Assembly (NCBI GenBank): GCA_947482825.1
Contig: CANKMT010000003.1
Span: forward strand, 1-64,000
Reading direction: 5' to 3'
Length of the DNA: 64,000 bases
Origin: Betaproteobacteria bacterium
GTDB taxonomy: Bacteria > Pseudomonadota > Gammaproteobacteria > Burkholderiales > SG8-39
Position numbers and translations under genes: made by a program. This document shows, one piece after another, positions 6,929 to 16,048 of the stretch. The notes under the pieces were generated by a model. The model was given only the letters and a program-made list of their open reading frames with translations. It was not told the origin of the DNA and did no database searches. Within the stretch, counting starts at the first letter, position 1, and the number at the start of each line of letters is the position of its first letter.

Positions 6929-7058
6929 GATCGTCGCCCTCATCGCGCAGGTTGGGCCGCCAGCCGTAGTAGACCTTTGTCCAGCGGCAGGTCGCGGCAA
7001 AAATGTCGAACAACTCTTCGCGCTCGCTCCGGCTCAGGCGACTCGCCGTGAACAGGCC
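6929..7058 (-). pseudogene. Second PIN-toxin fragment
   Basis: On the minus strand this encodes GLFTASRLSRSEREELFDIF, then AATCRWTKVYYGWRPNLRDE and GDD. It is almost identical to residues about 60-100 of the PIN toxin at 3128-3574 (there VATCRWTRVYYG). Both ends are missing: no N-terminal acidic residue and no late TRNTRDF motif. It is a duplicated internal piece in opposite orientation. Confidence 0.75.
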
Positions 7059-7190
7059 GCAATGATTTGCGCGCCGGCTGCCGGAAACAGCGCGGCGAGC
7101 GCCAGTTGTTTGCCAGTGGTGACAAAAAATGGGGGTCTGTCCACTGTTTTCTATTAATACGGCGCCTCTATTTCCATAAAAGAGGGATAA

Positions 7191-8363
7191 ATGGAATCAT
7201 TAAGAAGATTTTTGCGGGGAACGAACGGCAGCTTTTTCCTCTTCGGGCCGCGCGGGACGGGCAAATCCACCTGGTTGCGCGAGACGCGCCAGGAGGCCAT
7301 CTGGATCGATCTGCTCGATCCGGAGTCGCAGCGGATCTATCAGGCTCGTCCGGAGCGGCTGCGCGAGTTGGTGGCCGGGCGGCCGGAGGCCACGGACGTG
7401 GTGATCGACGAAGTGCAGAAGGTACCGGCTCTGCTCGACGTCGTGCACCAGTTGCTGGCAACCTAACGGCGGCTGCGCTTCGTGCTTACCGGCTCCAGCG
7501 CCCGCAAGCTGCGCCGCGGCACATGGAACCTGCTGGCCGGGCGGCTGCTAGAGGCCAGCATGCACCCCTTCATGGCCGCGGAGCTGGGCGCCGCGTTCAG
7601 TCTGCAACGCTCGCTCGAGATCGGTCTGGTGCCGCTCGTCTGGGGCGCGCAGGAACCGGCCCAGACGCTGCGCGCCTATGCTTCCCTTTACCTTCGCGTT
7701 TACCTTCGCGAAGAGGTGCAGGCCGAGGCGCTGGTGCGCGACGTGGGCGCCTTCGCACGCTTTCTCGAGGCCATCAGCTTTTCCCACGGATCGCTGCTCA
7801 ACCTGGCCGAAGTCGCGCGCGAATGCCAGGTCGGACGCAAGACCGTCGAGGGCTATCTCCAGATCCTCGAAGACCTGCTGTTGGCCTTCCGCGTGCCGGT
7901 GTTTACACGCCGGGCCAAGCGCCATCTGGTGGCGCACGACAAGTTTTTCTACTTCGATGCCGGGGTGTACCGCTCGCTGCGCCCGGCCGGCCCGCTCGAC
8001 CGGCCCGCGGAAATCGAGGGCATGGCGCTGGAAGGCCTGGTGGCGCAACACCTGCGTGCCTGGATCGCCTACCGGGCATCGGGCGCGCAGCTGCATTACT
8101 GGCGCACCAAGTCGGGCAGCGAGGTGGATTTCGTCGTCTACGGCGCGGATGTGTTTTCGGCGATCGCGGTCAAGCGCTCCGCCAGCGTGCACAGCAAAGA
8201 CCTGCGCGCACTGCGTGCTTTCCGCGAGGACTACCCGGAGGCGGGGGCATGTCTGCTTTACCTGGGCAAGGATCGCCTGGTCATAGATGGCATCCCCTGC
8301 ATTCCCTGCGAGGCGTTTCTCCGCGACCTGCATCCGGACCAAGCGCAGTTGCCGGGACAATGA
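7191..8363 (+). pseudogene. AAA ATPase with DUF4143 domain, split by in-frame TAA
   Basis: ATG at 7191 follows GAGGGA. The first 91 codons carry the P-loop GPRGTGKST and Walker B VVIDEVQKV, and stop at TAA 7464-7466. The same frame continues with RRLRFVLTGSSARKLRR (sensor region) and a full DUF4143 nuclease-like C-terminus, including YYWRTKSG-type SEVDFVV. Such COG1373 proteins are single chains of about 390 residues, the length obtained if the stop is read through. A GTG at 7482 could restart translation but would lack the P-loop. A single nonsense change probably inactivated it; a sequencing error is the alternative. Confidence 0.8.
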
Positions 8364-8384
8364 AGATGACCACTGTCTCAGATT

Positions 8385-8590
8385 GGGTAGTGCCTTGCGC
8401 AATCCATCCAGGGCCTCGCGCGCGCTCGCGGCAAACACCACCCGGTATTGCGGTTCCGGGATCGAGCCGATGATCTCGCGCTGAATCGCGTCCTCGTCCA
8501 CGACCATCACCACCGGCCCAAGCGCTTGCATCTGCACCGGGGGCCGCACCTCCCCGGTCGGATTGACGTGGCCCTCGCGTATGTTTTCGC
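8385..8590 (-). pseudogene. Response-regulator receiver domain fragment
   Basis: The minus-strand frame reads GHVNPTGEVRPPVQMQALGP, then VVMVVDEDAIQREIIGSIPE and YRVVFAASAREALDGLRKAL. VVMVVDED is the first strand with the acidic pair of a receiver domain, and the next part is strand 2 and helix 2. The phospho-acceptor Asp and the rest are absent because the piece ends near the ATPase stop. No start is recognisable upstream. Confidence 0.55.
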
Positions 8591-8769
8591 CAACGTTGCA
8601 ACATGTTCAACCTCAATAGTTCTCTTGGCCCGGGAGCTTTTCTGTTCGTTAGCCGACATAGGGAGGAGCCCTGCCAATTGCGCACACGGGCAGGGTTTCG
8701 TCATCGGGCGGGCGCTACGAAGCATTGGAATCGCCAATCGAACGCTCGGTTCCCAGTCCACGCAAGGTC

Positions 8770-8902
8770 GCCCGGAAACCCCAATGCTGCCATTTTTCGT
8801 GTAAGTCCAGCGTGGATATTGGCTTTCCAGCCGAAATGCTGCCATTGGCATGCCGGACCAATGGGCGATCTCGGTCGCCCAAAGGCCAACGGCCATGCTG
8901 GG
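8770..8902. repeat. ~131-bp dispersed repeat, copy 2
   Basis: Partner of 6020-6150. It keeps both ATGCTGCCAT motifs and has a perfect hairpin GGGCGA / TCGCCC (8863-8880) that is imperfect in copy 1. It lies between the receiver fragment and a DUF433 fragment. Bases 8603-8769 before it hold no gene I can support. Confidence 0.7.
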
Positions 8903-8950
8903 GTCCATCGTTCATTAAAGACCTCGATGGCTTGAGAGTCGGCTGATCAC

Positions 8951-9118
8951 ATGAAGAAGCCGGCAGCGACTTCCCGCGATCCCGCAGTGATGGGCGGTGC
9001 CCCCGTCTTTCCCGGGACCCCGGTGCTCATAAAGACACTCCTGGATTACCTCGAGGCCGGAGATTTCATTGACGATTTTCTGGCCGGCTTACCTTTCGTG
9101 AGCCGGGAACAGGCTGCG
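8951..9118 (+). pseudogene. DUF433 antitoxin fragment
   Basis: ATG at 8951 opens MKKPAATSRDPAVMGGAPVF, then TPVLIKTLLDYLEAGDFIDD and FLAGLPFVSREQA, nearly a full DUF433 domain. After SREQA (about 9118) the sequence turns Gly/Arg-rich and unrelated, so the last helix is missing. No partner toxin follows. It is unlike the other DUF433 remnant at 4664 and so is a separate locus. Confidence 0.65.
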
Positions 9119-9289
9119 GGCGAGCCGCTGGCGCGCAAGCATGACCCTGCCGCGGGGGGGGGCGGGCACCATTCGCGCGTTTCATTCGTTCCGCCCTTGC
9201 GGCAACGCCGCCACGCCCGCCAGAAACTCCTTGGTTGGACAAGACCGAGTATCCCGGCAATGCGCCCGAGCGGGTAAAATAGGACCCGC

Positions 9290-9853
9290 ATGTCTTCGAT
9301 CGACCTGACCCATCACTTCCTGATCGCCATGCCGGCCATGGCGGACCCGTATTTCACCAGGACCCTGACCTACATCTGCGAGCACAACGACCAGGGTGCG
9401 CTCGGCGTGGTGGTGAACAAGCCCATCAACATGACCCTGCGCTCCCTCTTCGAACGATTGTCTCTCCAGATCAACGACGACGACGTAGGCGACGCGCCGG
9501 TCTATTTCGGCGGGCCGGTCCAGACCGACCGCGGTTTCGTCCTCCATGAGCCGACCGGTAGCTGGCAATCCACCCTCAAGGTCCGCGATTCGGTCGGGCT
9601 CACGACCTCCAAGGACATCCTCGAGGCAGTCGGCCGCGGCAAAGGCCCCAAGCGACTGCTGGTCACGCTGGGCTATGCAGGTTGGTCCGCGGGCCAGCTC
9701 GAGCACGAACTCGGCCAGAACGCGTGGCTCTCGATCGAGGCGCGCGGGAACAAGATTCTTTTCGATACCCCGGCCGATGAGAGGTTGCCGGCGGCGCTGG
9801 GCCTGTTGGGTATCGACCTGGCGAGCCTCTCGGAAGAGGCGGGCCATGCCTGA
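9290..9853 (+). CDS. yqgE: YqgE/AlgH family protein (UPF0301)
   Basis: A 187-residue cytoplasmic protein with the family start [20 protein letters not shown], then [20 protein letters not shown] and a [16 protein letters not shown] core. Its molecular function is not settled; in Pseudomonas the homologue AlgH was linked to alginate gene control. ATG at 9290 is preceded by TAAAAT (9275-9280), a possible -10 giving a very short leader. Its stop overlaps the ruvX start, the usual yqgE-ruvX pair, and it opens the pyrimidine gene run. Confidence 0.93.
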   Translation: MSSIDLTHHFLIAMPAMADPYFTRTLTYICEHNDQGALGVVVNKPINMTLRSLFERLSLQINDDDVGDAPVYFGGPVQTDRGFVLHEPTGSWQSTLKVRDSVGLTTSKDILEAVGRGKGPKRLLVTLGYAGWSAGQLEHELGQNAWLSIEARGNKILFDTPADERLPAALGLLGIDLASLSEEAGHA

Positions 9854-10286
9854 GGCGCTCGTGGGGGCCTCGAGCACCCTGCTGGCGTTCGATTTCGGCC
9901 TTCGGCGCATTGGTGTTGCTGTTGGCGAGTCGATGACCGGGCTCGCGCACCCCCTCACCGAAGTATCCGGCGAGGAAAGCGAGCCGCGCTTTGCTGCCAT
10001 CGGCAGGATCATCGCGGAGTGGAAGCCGCAGCAGCTCGTGGTCGGCCTGCCGCTCGCGGCCGACGGGACGGAGCACGATCTCACGCGCCGTGCGCAACGG
10101 TTCGCGCGGCAGCTCGAAGGGCGCTTCGGCCTGCCGGTCAGCCTGGTCGACGAGCGCTATACCTCGGTCGAAGCCGAATCGTCGCTGCGCGAATCCGGCG
10201 CGCGAAAGGCTTTGCGCGAAAAGCGCATCGACTCGGCCGCCGCCCAACTCATCCTGCAGCAATACCTCAATGACCACGCTGCCTGA
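9846..10286 (+). CDS. ruvX: Holliday junction resolvase-like protein RuvX/YqgF
   Basis: A 146-residue RNase H-like protein. [17 protein letters not shown] carries the first acidic residue and the DxGxxRxGxA motif; [33 protein letters not shown] and [15 protein letters not shown] cover the remaining conserved blocks with the catalytic Glu/Asp. Family members process the 5' end of 16S pre-rRNA and may resolve junctions. ATG at 9846 overlaps the yqgE stop by 8 bp. Confidence 0.93.
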   Translation: MPEALVGASSTLLAFDFGLRRIGVAVGESMTGLAHPLTEVSGEESEPRFAAIGRIIAEWKPQQLVVGLPLAADGTEHDLTRRAQRFARQLEGRFGLPVSLVDERYTSVEAESSLRESGARKALREKRIDSAAAQLILQQYLNDHAA

Positions 10287-10767
10287 CGCCGAAACGCTTT
10301 GCGCAAAGCTGGTCGCCGAGCTCCGGTCGGTCATCAAGCCGTCCACGGCGATGATCGGCCTTTACACGGGCGGCGCATGGCTGGCCAAGAAACTCCACCC
10401 ACAGCTCGGACTTTCCACGCCGCTGGGCCTCATGGACATCGCGTTTTATCGCGACGACTACCACAAGCAAGGCCTGCATCACGATCCCAAGCGCACGCGC
10501 ATTGCTTTCGAGGTGGAGGGCCGTGACCTGCTTCTCGTGGATGATATCCTCTACACCGGACGCACGGTGCGGGCGGCGATGAACGAACTGTTCGATTACG
10601 GACGGCCTGCAAGCATCTCGCTGGTAGTGCTGGCCGATCGCGGCGGCCGGCAATTGCCGATCTGCGCGCAGTATTGCGGCACCCGTGTAGAGGTCCCCGA
10701 GGGCCAACGGCTGCGTATGAAGCGCAACGCGGAAGGCAGGCTCAGCCTGGAGCTCGAGGGTGCGTAA
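10270..10767 (+). CDS. pyrR: PyrR bifunctional regulator / uracil phosphoribosyltransferase
   Basis: A 165-residue type I phosphoribosyltransferase. The PRPP loop [17 protein letters not shown] is intact and [11 protein letters not shown] is the PyrR-specific segment. In Gram-positives PyrR attenuates pyr operons by RNA binding; in proteobacteria the regulatory role is less clear. It overlaps ruvX by 17 bp and pyrB by 8 bp, so all three are co-translated. I saw no clear attenuator stem-loop upstream of pyrB, which argues against classical attenuation here. Confidence 0.92.
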   Translation: MTTLPDAETLCAKLVAELRSVIKPSTAMIGLYTGGAWLAKKLHPQLGLSTPLGLMDIAFYRDDYHKQGLHHDPKRTRIAFEVEGRDLLLVDDILYTGRTVRAAMNELFDYGRPASISLVVLADRGGRQLPICAQYCGTRVEVPEGQRLRMKRNAEGRLSLELEGA

Positions 10768-11707
10768 CCCGCAACTCAATCCCGCCGGCGAACTGCAGCA
10801 CCTGCTTTCCATCGAGGGCCTCCCGCGGGCGATCCTCAACCAGATCCTCGATACCGCCGACTCCTTCGTCGGGGTGACCGAGCGCGAGGTCAAAAAAGTT
10901 CCGATCCTGCGCGGCAAGAGCGTATTCAACCTGTTCTTCGAACCTTCGACGAGGACGCGCACGACGTTCGAGATCGCCGCCAAGCGCCTGTCGGCCGACG
11001 TGATCAACCTCAACATCGCGGCCTCTTCGCAGACCAAGGGCGAGTCGTTGCTCGACACGGTGGCCAACCTTTCGGCGATGCAGGCTGACATCTTCATCGT
11101 GAGGCATGTCGCATCCGGCGCGCCCTACCTGATCGCGCGCAACGTGAAGCCGCACGAGCACGTGGTGAATGCAGGCGACGGCCGGCACGCGCATCCGACC
11201 CAGGGTTTGCTCGACCTCTACACGATCCGCCACTACAAAAAGGATTTCACCCAACTGACCGTGGCGATCGTCGGCGACATCCTGCATTCGCGGGTTGCCC
11301 GGTCACTGATTCACGGACTCACGACGCTCGGAACGCCGGAAGTGCGCGTTATCGGGCCGCAGACGCTGCTTCCCACCGGGGTGGAGAGCCTTGGCGTGAA
11401 GGTCTTCCACGACATGAAGAAAGGCCTTGTAGACGCTGACGTCGTCGTGATGTTGCGCCTGCAGAACGAGCGCATGCGCGGCGCGCTTTTGCCGAGTGCG
11501 CAGGAGTTCAACAAGTACTACGGCCTGAGCCTCGACAAGCTGGCGCTCGCGAAACCCGAGGCGATCGTGATGCACCCGGGCCCGATGAACCGCGGCGTCG
11601 AGATCGACTCGTCGGTGGCCGACGGGCCGCACTCGGTGATCCTCCCGCAGGTGACCTATGGCATCGCGGTGCGCATGGCGGTCATGAGCATCATCGCCGG
11701 AAACTGA
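10760..11707 (+). CDS. pyrB: Aspartate carbamoyltransferase catalytic subunit
   Basis: A 315-residue enzyme that condenses carbamoyl phosphate and aspartate, the committed step of UMP synthesis. The carbamoyl-phosphate loop STRTRT is at residues 63-68 and HPTQ at 145-148, with the later [10 protein letters not shown] motif that binds aspartate. GTG at 10760 overlaps pyrR. It is directly followed with ATGA overlap by a dihydroorotase-like gene lacking metal ligands, the arrangement known for ATCases that need a pseudo-dihydroorotase for assembly. No pyrI is present. Confidence 0.96.
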   Translation: MRNPQLNPAGELQHLLSIEGLPRAILNQILDTADSFVGVTEREVKKVPILRGKSVFNLFFEPSTRTRTTFEIAAKRLSADVINLNIAASSQTKGESLLDTVANLSAMQADIFIVRHVASGAPYLIARNVKPHEHVVNAGDGRHAHPTQGLLDLYTIRHYKKDFTQLTVAIVGDILHSRVARSLIHGLTTLGTPEVRVIGPQTLLPTGVESLGVKVFHDMKKGLVDADVVVMLRLQNERMRGALLPSAQEFNKYYGLSLDKLALAKPEAIVMHPGPMNRGVEIDSSVADGPHSVILPQVTYGIAVRMAVMSIIAGN

Positions 11708-12990
11708 TGAAGATCCTGATCAAAGGCGGTCGCGTCATCGATCCGGCAAGCGGAAGAGATGCCGTCGGCGATGTGCTGGTCGATGGCGAGCGCATCGCGG
11801 CCCTCGACAATGCCGCGCGCGACGCAACCGTCGACAGGTCCATCGATGCCAAAGGCCTCATCGTCGCTCCTGGCCTGGTGGATATCTGCGCGCGATTGCG
11901 CGAGCCGGGGTTCGAATACAAAGCGACGCTCGAATCGGAAATGGAGGCGGCCATCGCGGGCGGGGTCACGAGCCTCGCCTGTCCGCCGGACACCGATCCA
12001 CCGTTGGACGAACCGGGACTCGTGGACATGCTGCGCAGGCGTGCGAGGTCGCTCTCTCGCGCGCGCTTGTACCCGATCGGCGCGCTCACGGTGAAGCTGG
12101 CCGGCGAGCGCCTGACCGAGATGGCCGAACTCTCGGAATCAGGGTGCCTCGCATTCACGCAGGCCAACGTGCCGCTCGACGATACGCAGGTGCTTTGGCG
12201 CGCGTTGCAGTACGCGGGTACATTTGGTTTTGCGGTGTGGCTGAGGGCAGAAGACCTTTCGCTTGCCCGTGACGGCGTGGCACACGATGGTGAAGTGGCC
12301 ACTCGTCTCGGACTGCCCGGGATTCCCGCAATGGCAGAGACCATCGCGCTGAGCCGTCTCCTCCACCTGGTTCGTGCCACAGAGACCAAGCTGCATGTCT
12401 GCCGTGTGTCGTCCGCCGGGGGCGTTGCGCTGATCCGCAATGCCAAAGCAGAGCAGCTGCCGGTCACCTGCGACGTAGCGATCCACCACGTGCACCTGTC
12501 CGAGATGGACCTCGGGTATTTCGATTCGCATTGCCATCTCGTCCCGCCGCTGCGCAGCCTGCGTGATCGCGATGCGCTGCGCGCCGGCCTGGCCGACGGA
12601 ACAATCGACGTGATCTGCTCTGACCACACGCCGGTGGACGAGGATGCGAAGCAGATGCCTTTCAGCGAGTCCGAAGTCGGCGCGACCGGCCTCGAGCTGC
12701 TCCTTCCGCTGACGCTTAAATGGGCCGTTGAGACGAAGACGCCGTTGGCAAAGGCGCTGGCCAAGGTGACGAGTGACGCGGCGCGCGTGCTTGGGGTCAA
12801 GTCCGGGCGGCTGGAAGCCGGCGCGCCGGCCGACCTGGTAATCTTCGACCCTGCCGCGCCTTTCCACGTTGCACCCGAAGCGCTGAAGAGCCAAGGCAAG
12901 AATACGCCTTTCATCGGCTACGAACTGGCCGGACGCGTACGCTACACGATGGTCGATGGGCGTGTGATCTACGGCGAGGTGCGGGAATAG
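11707..12990 (+). CDS. Dihydroorotase-like protein, probably inactive (PyrC'/PyrX)
   Basis: A 427-residue amidohydrolase-fold protein. In active dihydroorotases the first strand ends in HxH; here the equivalent is PGLVDICARLREPG, with Cys61 and Arg63 in place of both histidines. The later HVST-type catalytic His is Arg (LHVCRVSSAGG), and the DHAPH motif appears as SDHTPVD. The fold landmarks are otherwise conserved. In Pseudomonas pyrB-pyrC' the non-catalytic homologue is needed for the aspartate carbamoyltransferase holoenzyme, so a structural role is inferred. A genuine pyrC should exist elsewhere in the genome. Confidence 0.85.
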   Translation: MKILIKGGRVIDPASGRDAVGDVLVDGERIAALDNAARDATVDRSIDAKGLIVAPGLVDICARLREPGFEYKATLESEMEAAIAGGVTSLACPPDTDPPLDEPGLVDMLRRRARSLSRARLYPIGALTVKLAGERLTEMAELSESGCLAFTQANVPLDDTQVLWRALQYAGTFGFAVWLRAEDLSLARDGVAHDGEVATRLGLPGIPAMAETIALSRLLHLVRATETKLHVCRVSSAGGVALIRNAKAEQLPVTCDVAIHHVHLSEMDLGYFDSHCHLVPPLRSLRDRDALRAGLADGTIDVICSDHTPVDEDAKQMPFSESEVGATGLELLLPLTLKWAVETKTPLAKALAKVTSDAARVLGVKSGRLEAGAPADLVIFDPAAPFHVAPEALKSQGKNTPFIGYELAGRVRYTMVDGRVIYGEVRE

Positions 12991-12992
12991 TC

Positions 12993-13925
12993 GTGCGCAA
13001 TCCCGCTTTCCTGCCGGTCATGCTTGCGGCTTTACTCGCGCTCACTGCATGCTCCTCAAGCCCCAAGCGAACCGCAGGCGATCCCGGACCTCAGGCCTCG
13101 ACAAGGGCCTCCCCGGCGCCGGGTGGTGGTGGCTACTACAAGGACGACGGTCCGGGCGCAAACCCGCCGGACCTCGACAAGATTGCCGACGCACGCCCGA
13201 AGCCTGAACCCCTGCACCGGTTCGCCAACAATCCCTACCAGGTGTTTGGCAAGGAATACGTACCGGTGCGCGCCGTCAGCGGCTTCCGGCAGAGGGGCAT
13301 GGCAAGCTGGTATGGACGCCGGTATCACGGCCAGAAGACTTCCAGCGGAGAGACGTATGACATGTATGCGATGACCGCCGCCCACCCCACGCTGCCGATC
13401 CCGAGCTATGCGCGCGTAACGAACGCATCGAACGGTCGCAGCGTGGTCGTACGGGTCAATGACCGCGGTCCGTTCCATTCGGATCGGGTAATGGATCTTT
13501 CCTACGTTGCGGCGTACAAGCTTGGCTACATCCAGAGCGGAAGCACGCTGGTCGATATCGAAAGCGTTACCGCTGACAGCGTGCGGGTCGATGCGGCCAC
13601 TGCCCAGCCGCAGGCGCAGTCTCAGCCGCCCGCCCGCGCGCAGGCCTCCGTCCAGTCGAGGGAGCCGACGCCAATGCCGGTGTCTGCGGATTCGAGCGGC
13701 GTCTACCTTCAGCTGGGCGCCTTTTCGATGCGCGACAACGCGGAGGCTTTCCGCGCGCGAGTCTACAAAGATCTCTCGTGGCTCAACGATGCGATGCATG
13801 TGAACGCGCAAGGCGGGCTTTACCGTCTTCAACTCGGTCCCTACCGTTCGCAGGATGAAGCGCGCCAAATGGCCGAGCGCATCCGGACCGAACTGAGCCT
13901 GCAGCCCGTGCTGCTGGTGAAATAG
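12993..13925 (+). CDS. rlpA: RlpA-like septal lytic transglycosylase lipoprotein
   Basis: A 310-residue outer-membrane lipoprotein. The signal ends in LLALTAC, giving lipidated Cys20. A low-complexity linker leads to a double-psi beta-barrel (GMASWYGRRYHGQKTSSGE, with NDRGPF and RVMDLSYVAA), the catalytic RlpA fold that cleaves glycan strands lacking stem peptides. After a Gln/Pro-rich linker, a C-terminal SPOR domain (VYLQLGAFSMRDNAEAFRAR to YRSQDEARQMAERI) would target septal peptidoglycan. GTG start 3 nt after the preceding stop. Confidence 0.93.
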   Translation: MRNPAFLPVMLAALLALTACSSSPKRTAGDPGPQASTRASPAPGGGGYYKDDGPGANPPDLDKIADARPKPEPLHRFANNPYQVFGKEYVPVRAVSGFRQRGMASWYGRRYHGQKTSSGETYDMYAMTAAHPTLPIPSYARVTNASNGRSVVVRVNDRGPFHSDRVMDLSYVAAYKLGYIQSGSTLVDIESVTADSVRVDAATAQPQAQSQPPARAQASVQSREPTPMPVSADSSGVYLQLGAFSMRDNAEAFRARVYKDLSWLNDAMHVNAQGGLYRLQLGPYRSQDEARQMAERIRTELSLQPVLLVK

Positions 13926-13987
13926 GCCGCGCGCCGGTCCGGTCGCCAGAGTTTCCCTCTTCCGTCGTCCTTCAAGTCAAGGTTCCC

Positions 13988-15109
13988 ATGCTTCGTGCCG
14001 TTGCCTGCCTAATGATGATTTCCTGCTTTTCTCTTTCGCTTGCGCAGACGCCGCCCCAGGTGATCGGCAAGGCCTATGTGGTTGCCGATGTGTCGAGCGG
14101 GCAGATCCTCGCAAGCGATCGCGCCGACGAGCGGTTCGAGCCCGCCTCGCTTACCAAGATCATGACCGCCTACCTCGTGTTCCAGGCGCTGAAGGACAAG
14201 AAGCTCACCCTGGACAAGACCGTGCCGGTTTCGGAAAAGGCGTGGAAGGCGAGCGGGTCGCGCATGTTCATCGAGCCCAGGCGGCCGGTCACGGTCGACG
14301 AGCTGATCCGGGGAATGATCGTTCAATCGGGAAACGACGCCTGCATCGCCCTTGCCGAAGTCATCGGCGGTTCGGAGGACGTCTTCGCGCAGATGATGAA
14401 CCGCGAGGCCCAGCGCCTGGGCATGAAGAATTCCAATTTCATGAATTCCAGCGGGTTGCCTGATGCGCAGCACTACAGTTCGGCACGCGACATGTACCTT
14501 CTCGCGTCGGCGCTCGTCCGGGATTTCCCGAGCGAGTACTCGACCTACTACTCAATGCGCGAATACCGTTACAACAACATCACCCAGGTGAACCGCAATC
14601 GGCTGTTGTGGCTCGACCCGAAAGTGGACGGCATGAAGACCGGCTTCACCGAGGCGGCCGGTTATTGCCTGGTCGCCTCCTCCAAGCGCGGGCCGAGGCG
14701 GCTCATGTCGGTGCTTCTGGGCTCGACCTCGGAGAGCACGCGCGCACAGGAGTCGCAGAAGCTTCTCAACTGGGGTTTCCAGTTCTTCGACGCGGTGAAG
14801 CTCTACGACAAGACCCAGGCGGTAAAGTCGATCCAGGTCTGGAAGGGAACGGCCGGCGAGGTGAAGGCGGGATTCACGGACGACATGTACGTAACCGTAC
14901 CCAAGGGGCAGGCAGAAAAACTCAAGGCCGACCTGCTTGCCCATCAGCCGTTGGTGGCGCCGGTGGCAAAGGGCCAGAAGATCGGCGTGATGCGTGTCAC
15001 GCTCGACGGGAAGCCGGTCGGAGAGTACCCGGTCCTTGCGCTCGAATCGGTGGCCGTGGCGGGCGTTTTCGGGCGGGCCTGGGATACACTCAGGCTGTGG
15101 ATACAGTAG
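13988..15109 (+). CDS. dacA: D-alanyl-D-alanine carboxypeptidase (PBP5/6 type)
   Basis: A 373-residue periplasmic enzyme that trims terminal D-Ala from peptidoglycan stems. Signal peptide of about 19 residues ending LSLAQ. The three serine-peptidase motifs are present: SLTK (Ser54-Lys57), SGN (114-116) and KTG (217-219). A PBP5 C-terminal beta domain follows, and the last residues (VFGRAWDTLRLWIQ) look like an amphipathic membrane anchor. It lies between rlpA and a D-amino-acid-type transaminase, a grouping that fits wall turnover. Confidence 0.95.
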   Translation: MLRAVACLMMISCFSLSLAQTPPQVIGKAYVVADVSSGQILASDRADERFEPASLTKIMTAYLVFQALKDKKLTLDKTVPVSEKAWKASGSRMFIEPRRPVTVDELIRGMIVQSGNDACIALAEVIGGSEDVFAQMMNREAQRLGMKNSNFMNSSGLPDAQHYSSARDMYLLASALVRDFPSEYSTYYSMREYRYNNITQVNRNRLLWLDPKVDGMKTGFTEAAGYCLVASSKRGPRRLMSVLLGSTSESTRAQESQKLLNWGFQFFDAVKLYDKTQAVKSIQVWKGTAGEVKAGFTDDMYVTVPKGQAEKLKADLLAHQPLVAPVAKGQKIGVMRVTLDGKPVGEYPVLALESVAVAGVFGRAWDTLRLWIQ

Positions 15110-15173
15110 GCAAACCCACTTGCCCGACCCTGCAGGCAATCATCCGCGAAACCATTCAATCGACGAGGCTCCA

Positions 15174-16043
15174 ATGAGCGTGTTCCTGAACGGCGAATTC
15201 ATGCCGATGGAAGAAGCGAAGGTCCCGGTGCTCGACCGGGGTTTTATTTTTGGCGACGGCATTTACGAACTCGTGCCCGTGTATTCACGCGCGCCTTTCC
15301 GGCTCGAAGGCCATCTAGCGCGCATGGAGCGCAGCCTGTCGGAAGTAAGAATCGCCAACCCTTACTCGCGAGCGGAATGGACCGCGATCATCGAGCAAAT
15401 GATCGAAAAGCATCCGTTCGACGATCAGGCCGTCTACTGGCAGGTCACGCGCGGGGTGGCCAAGCGCGACCACTCCTTCCCCAAGGGCACTGCGCCGACG
15501 GTATTCATGATGTCGAACCCTCTCGTGAACCCGTCGAAGGAAGTGATCGAGAACGGCGCCAAGGCCGTCACGGCGGAAGATTTCCGATGGCATCGCTGCG
15601 ACCTCAAGACGATCTCGCTGATCGGGAACTGCATGCTGCGCCAGCTATCCTTCGAGGAGGGCGCGATCGAGACGCTGCTGCTGCGCGAGGGCAAGCTTAC
15701 CGAAGCTTCGGCATCGAACGCCTATATCGTGAAAGACGGCGTGATCGCGACGCCCCCCAAGGACAACCATATCCTGCCGGGGATCACGCTCGACGTGGTC
15801 TTCGACATCGTGGCGCGCGCAAAGCTGCCGATCGAAGTGCACGAGATCACCGAGGCCGAGTTGCGCGGCGCCGACGAGGTCTGGGTCACATCGTCCTCCA
15901 AGGAGATCGTCGCGGTCGTCGATCTCGACGGCAGGCCTGTGGGCAGCGGCAAGCCCGGCCCCGTCTTCCGCAAGGCCTGGCAGCTCTACCAGGACTTCAA
16001 GGACGAAGTCATGCGCTCGAGAAAGCAGGCGCAAGCAGCCTGA
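15174..16043 (+). CDS. Class IV aminotransferase, D-amino acid transaminase type
   Basis: A 289-residue PLP enzyme of the branched-chain/D-alanine family. The PLP lysine is Lys145 (HRCDLKTISLIGN) and Glu177 follows in LTEASASNAYIV, at the same numbers as in Bacillus D-amino acid transaminase. DRGFIFGDGIYE is the N-terminal family signature. Likely reaction: D-alanine plus 2-oxoglutarate to pyruvate plus D-glutamate; 4-amino-4-deoxychorismate lyase is a less likely alternative. It follows dacA, whose product releases D-Ala. Confidence 0.88.
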   Translation: MSVFLNGEFMPMEEAKVPVLDRGFIFGDGIYELVPVYSRAPFRLEGHLARMERSLSEVRIANPYSRAEWTAIIEQMIEKHPFDDQAVYWQVTRGVAKRDHSFPKGTAPTVFMMSNPLVNPSKEVIENGAKAVTAEDFRWHRCDLKTISLIGNCMLRQLSFEEGAIETLLLREGKLTEASASNAYIVKDGVIATPPKDNHILPGITLDVVFDIVARAKLPIEVHEITEAELRGADEVWVTSSSKEIVAVVDLDGRPVGSGKPGPVFRKAWQLYQDFKDEVMRSRKQAQAA

Positions 16044-16048
16044 GCGTC

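Noticed and set aside
7120-7170. Possible REP-like sequence (GGGGGTCTGTCCACTGTTTT)
   Set aside because: Single copy and no partner hairpin found; too weak to call.
10650-10770. PyrR-type attenuator before pyrB
   Set aside because: pyrR and pyrB overlap, leaving no leader, and no antiterminator/terminator pair was seen.
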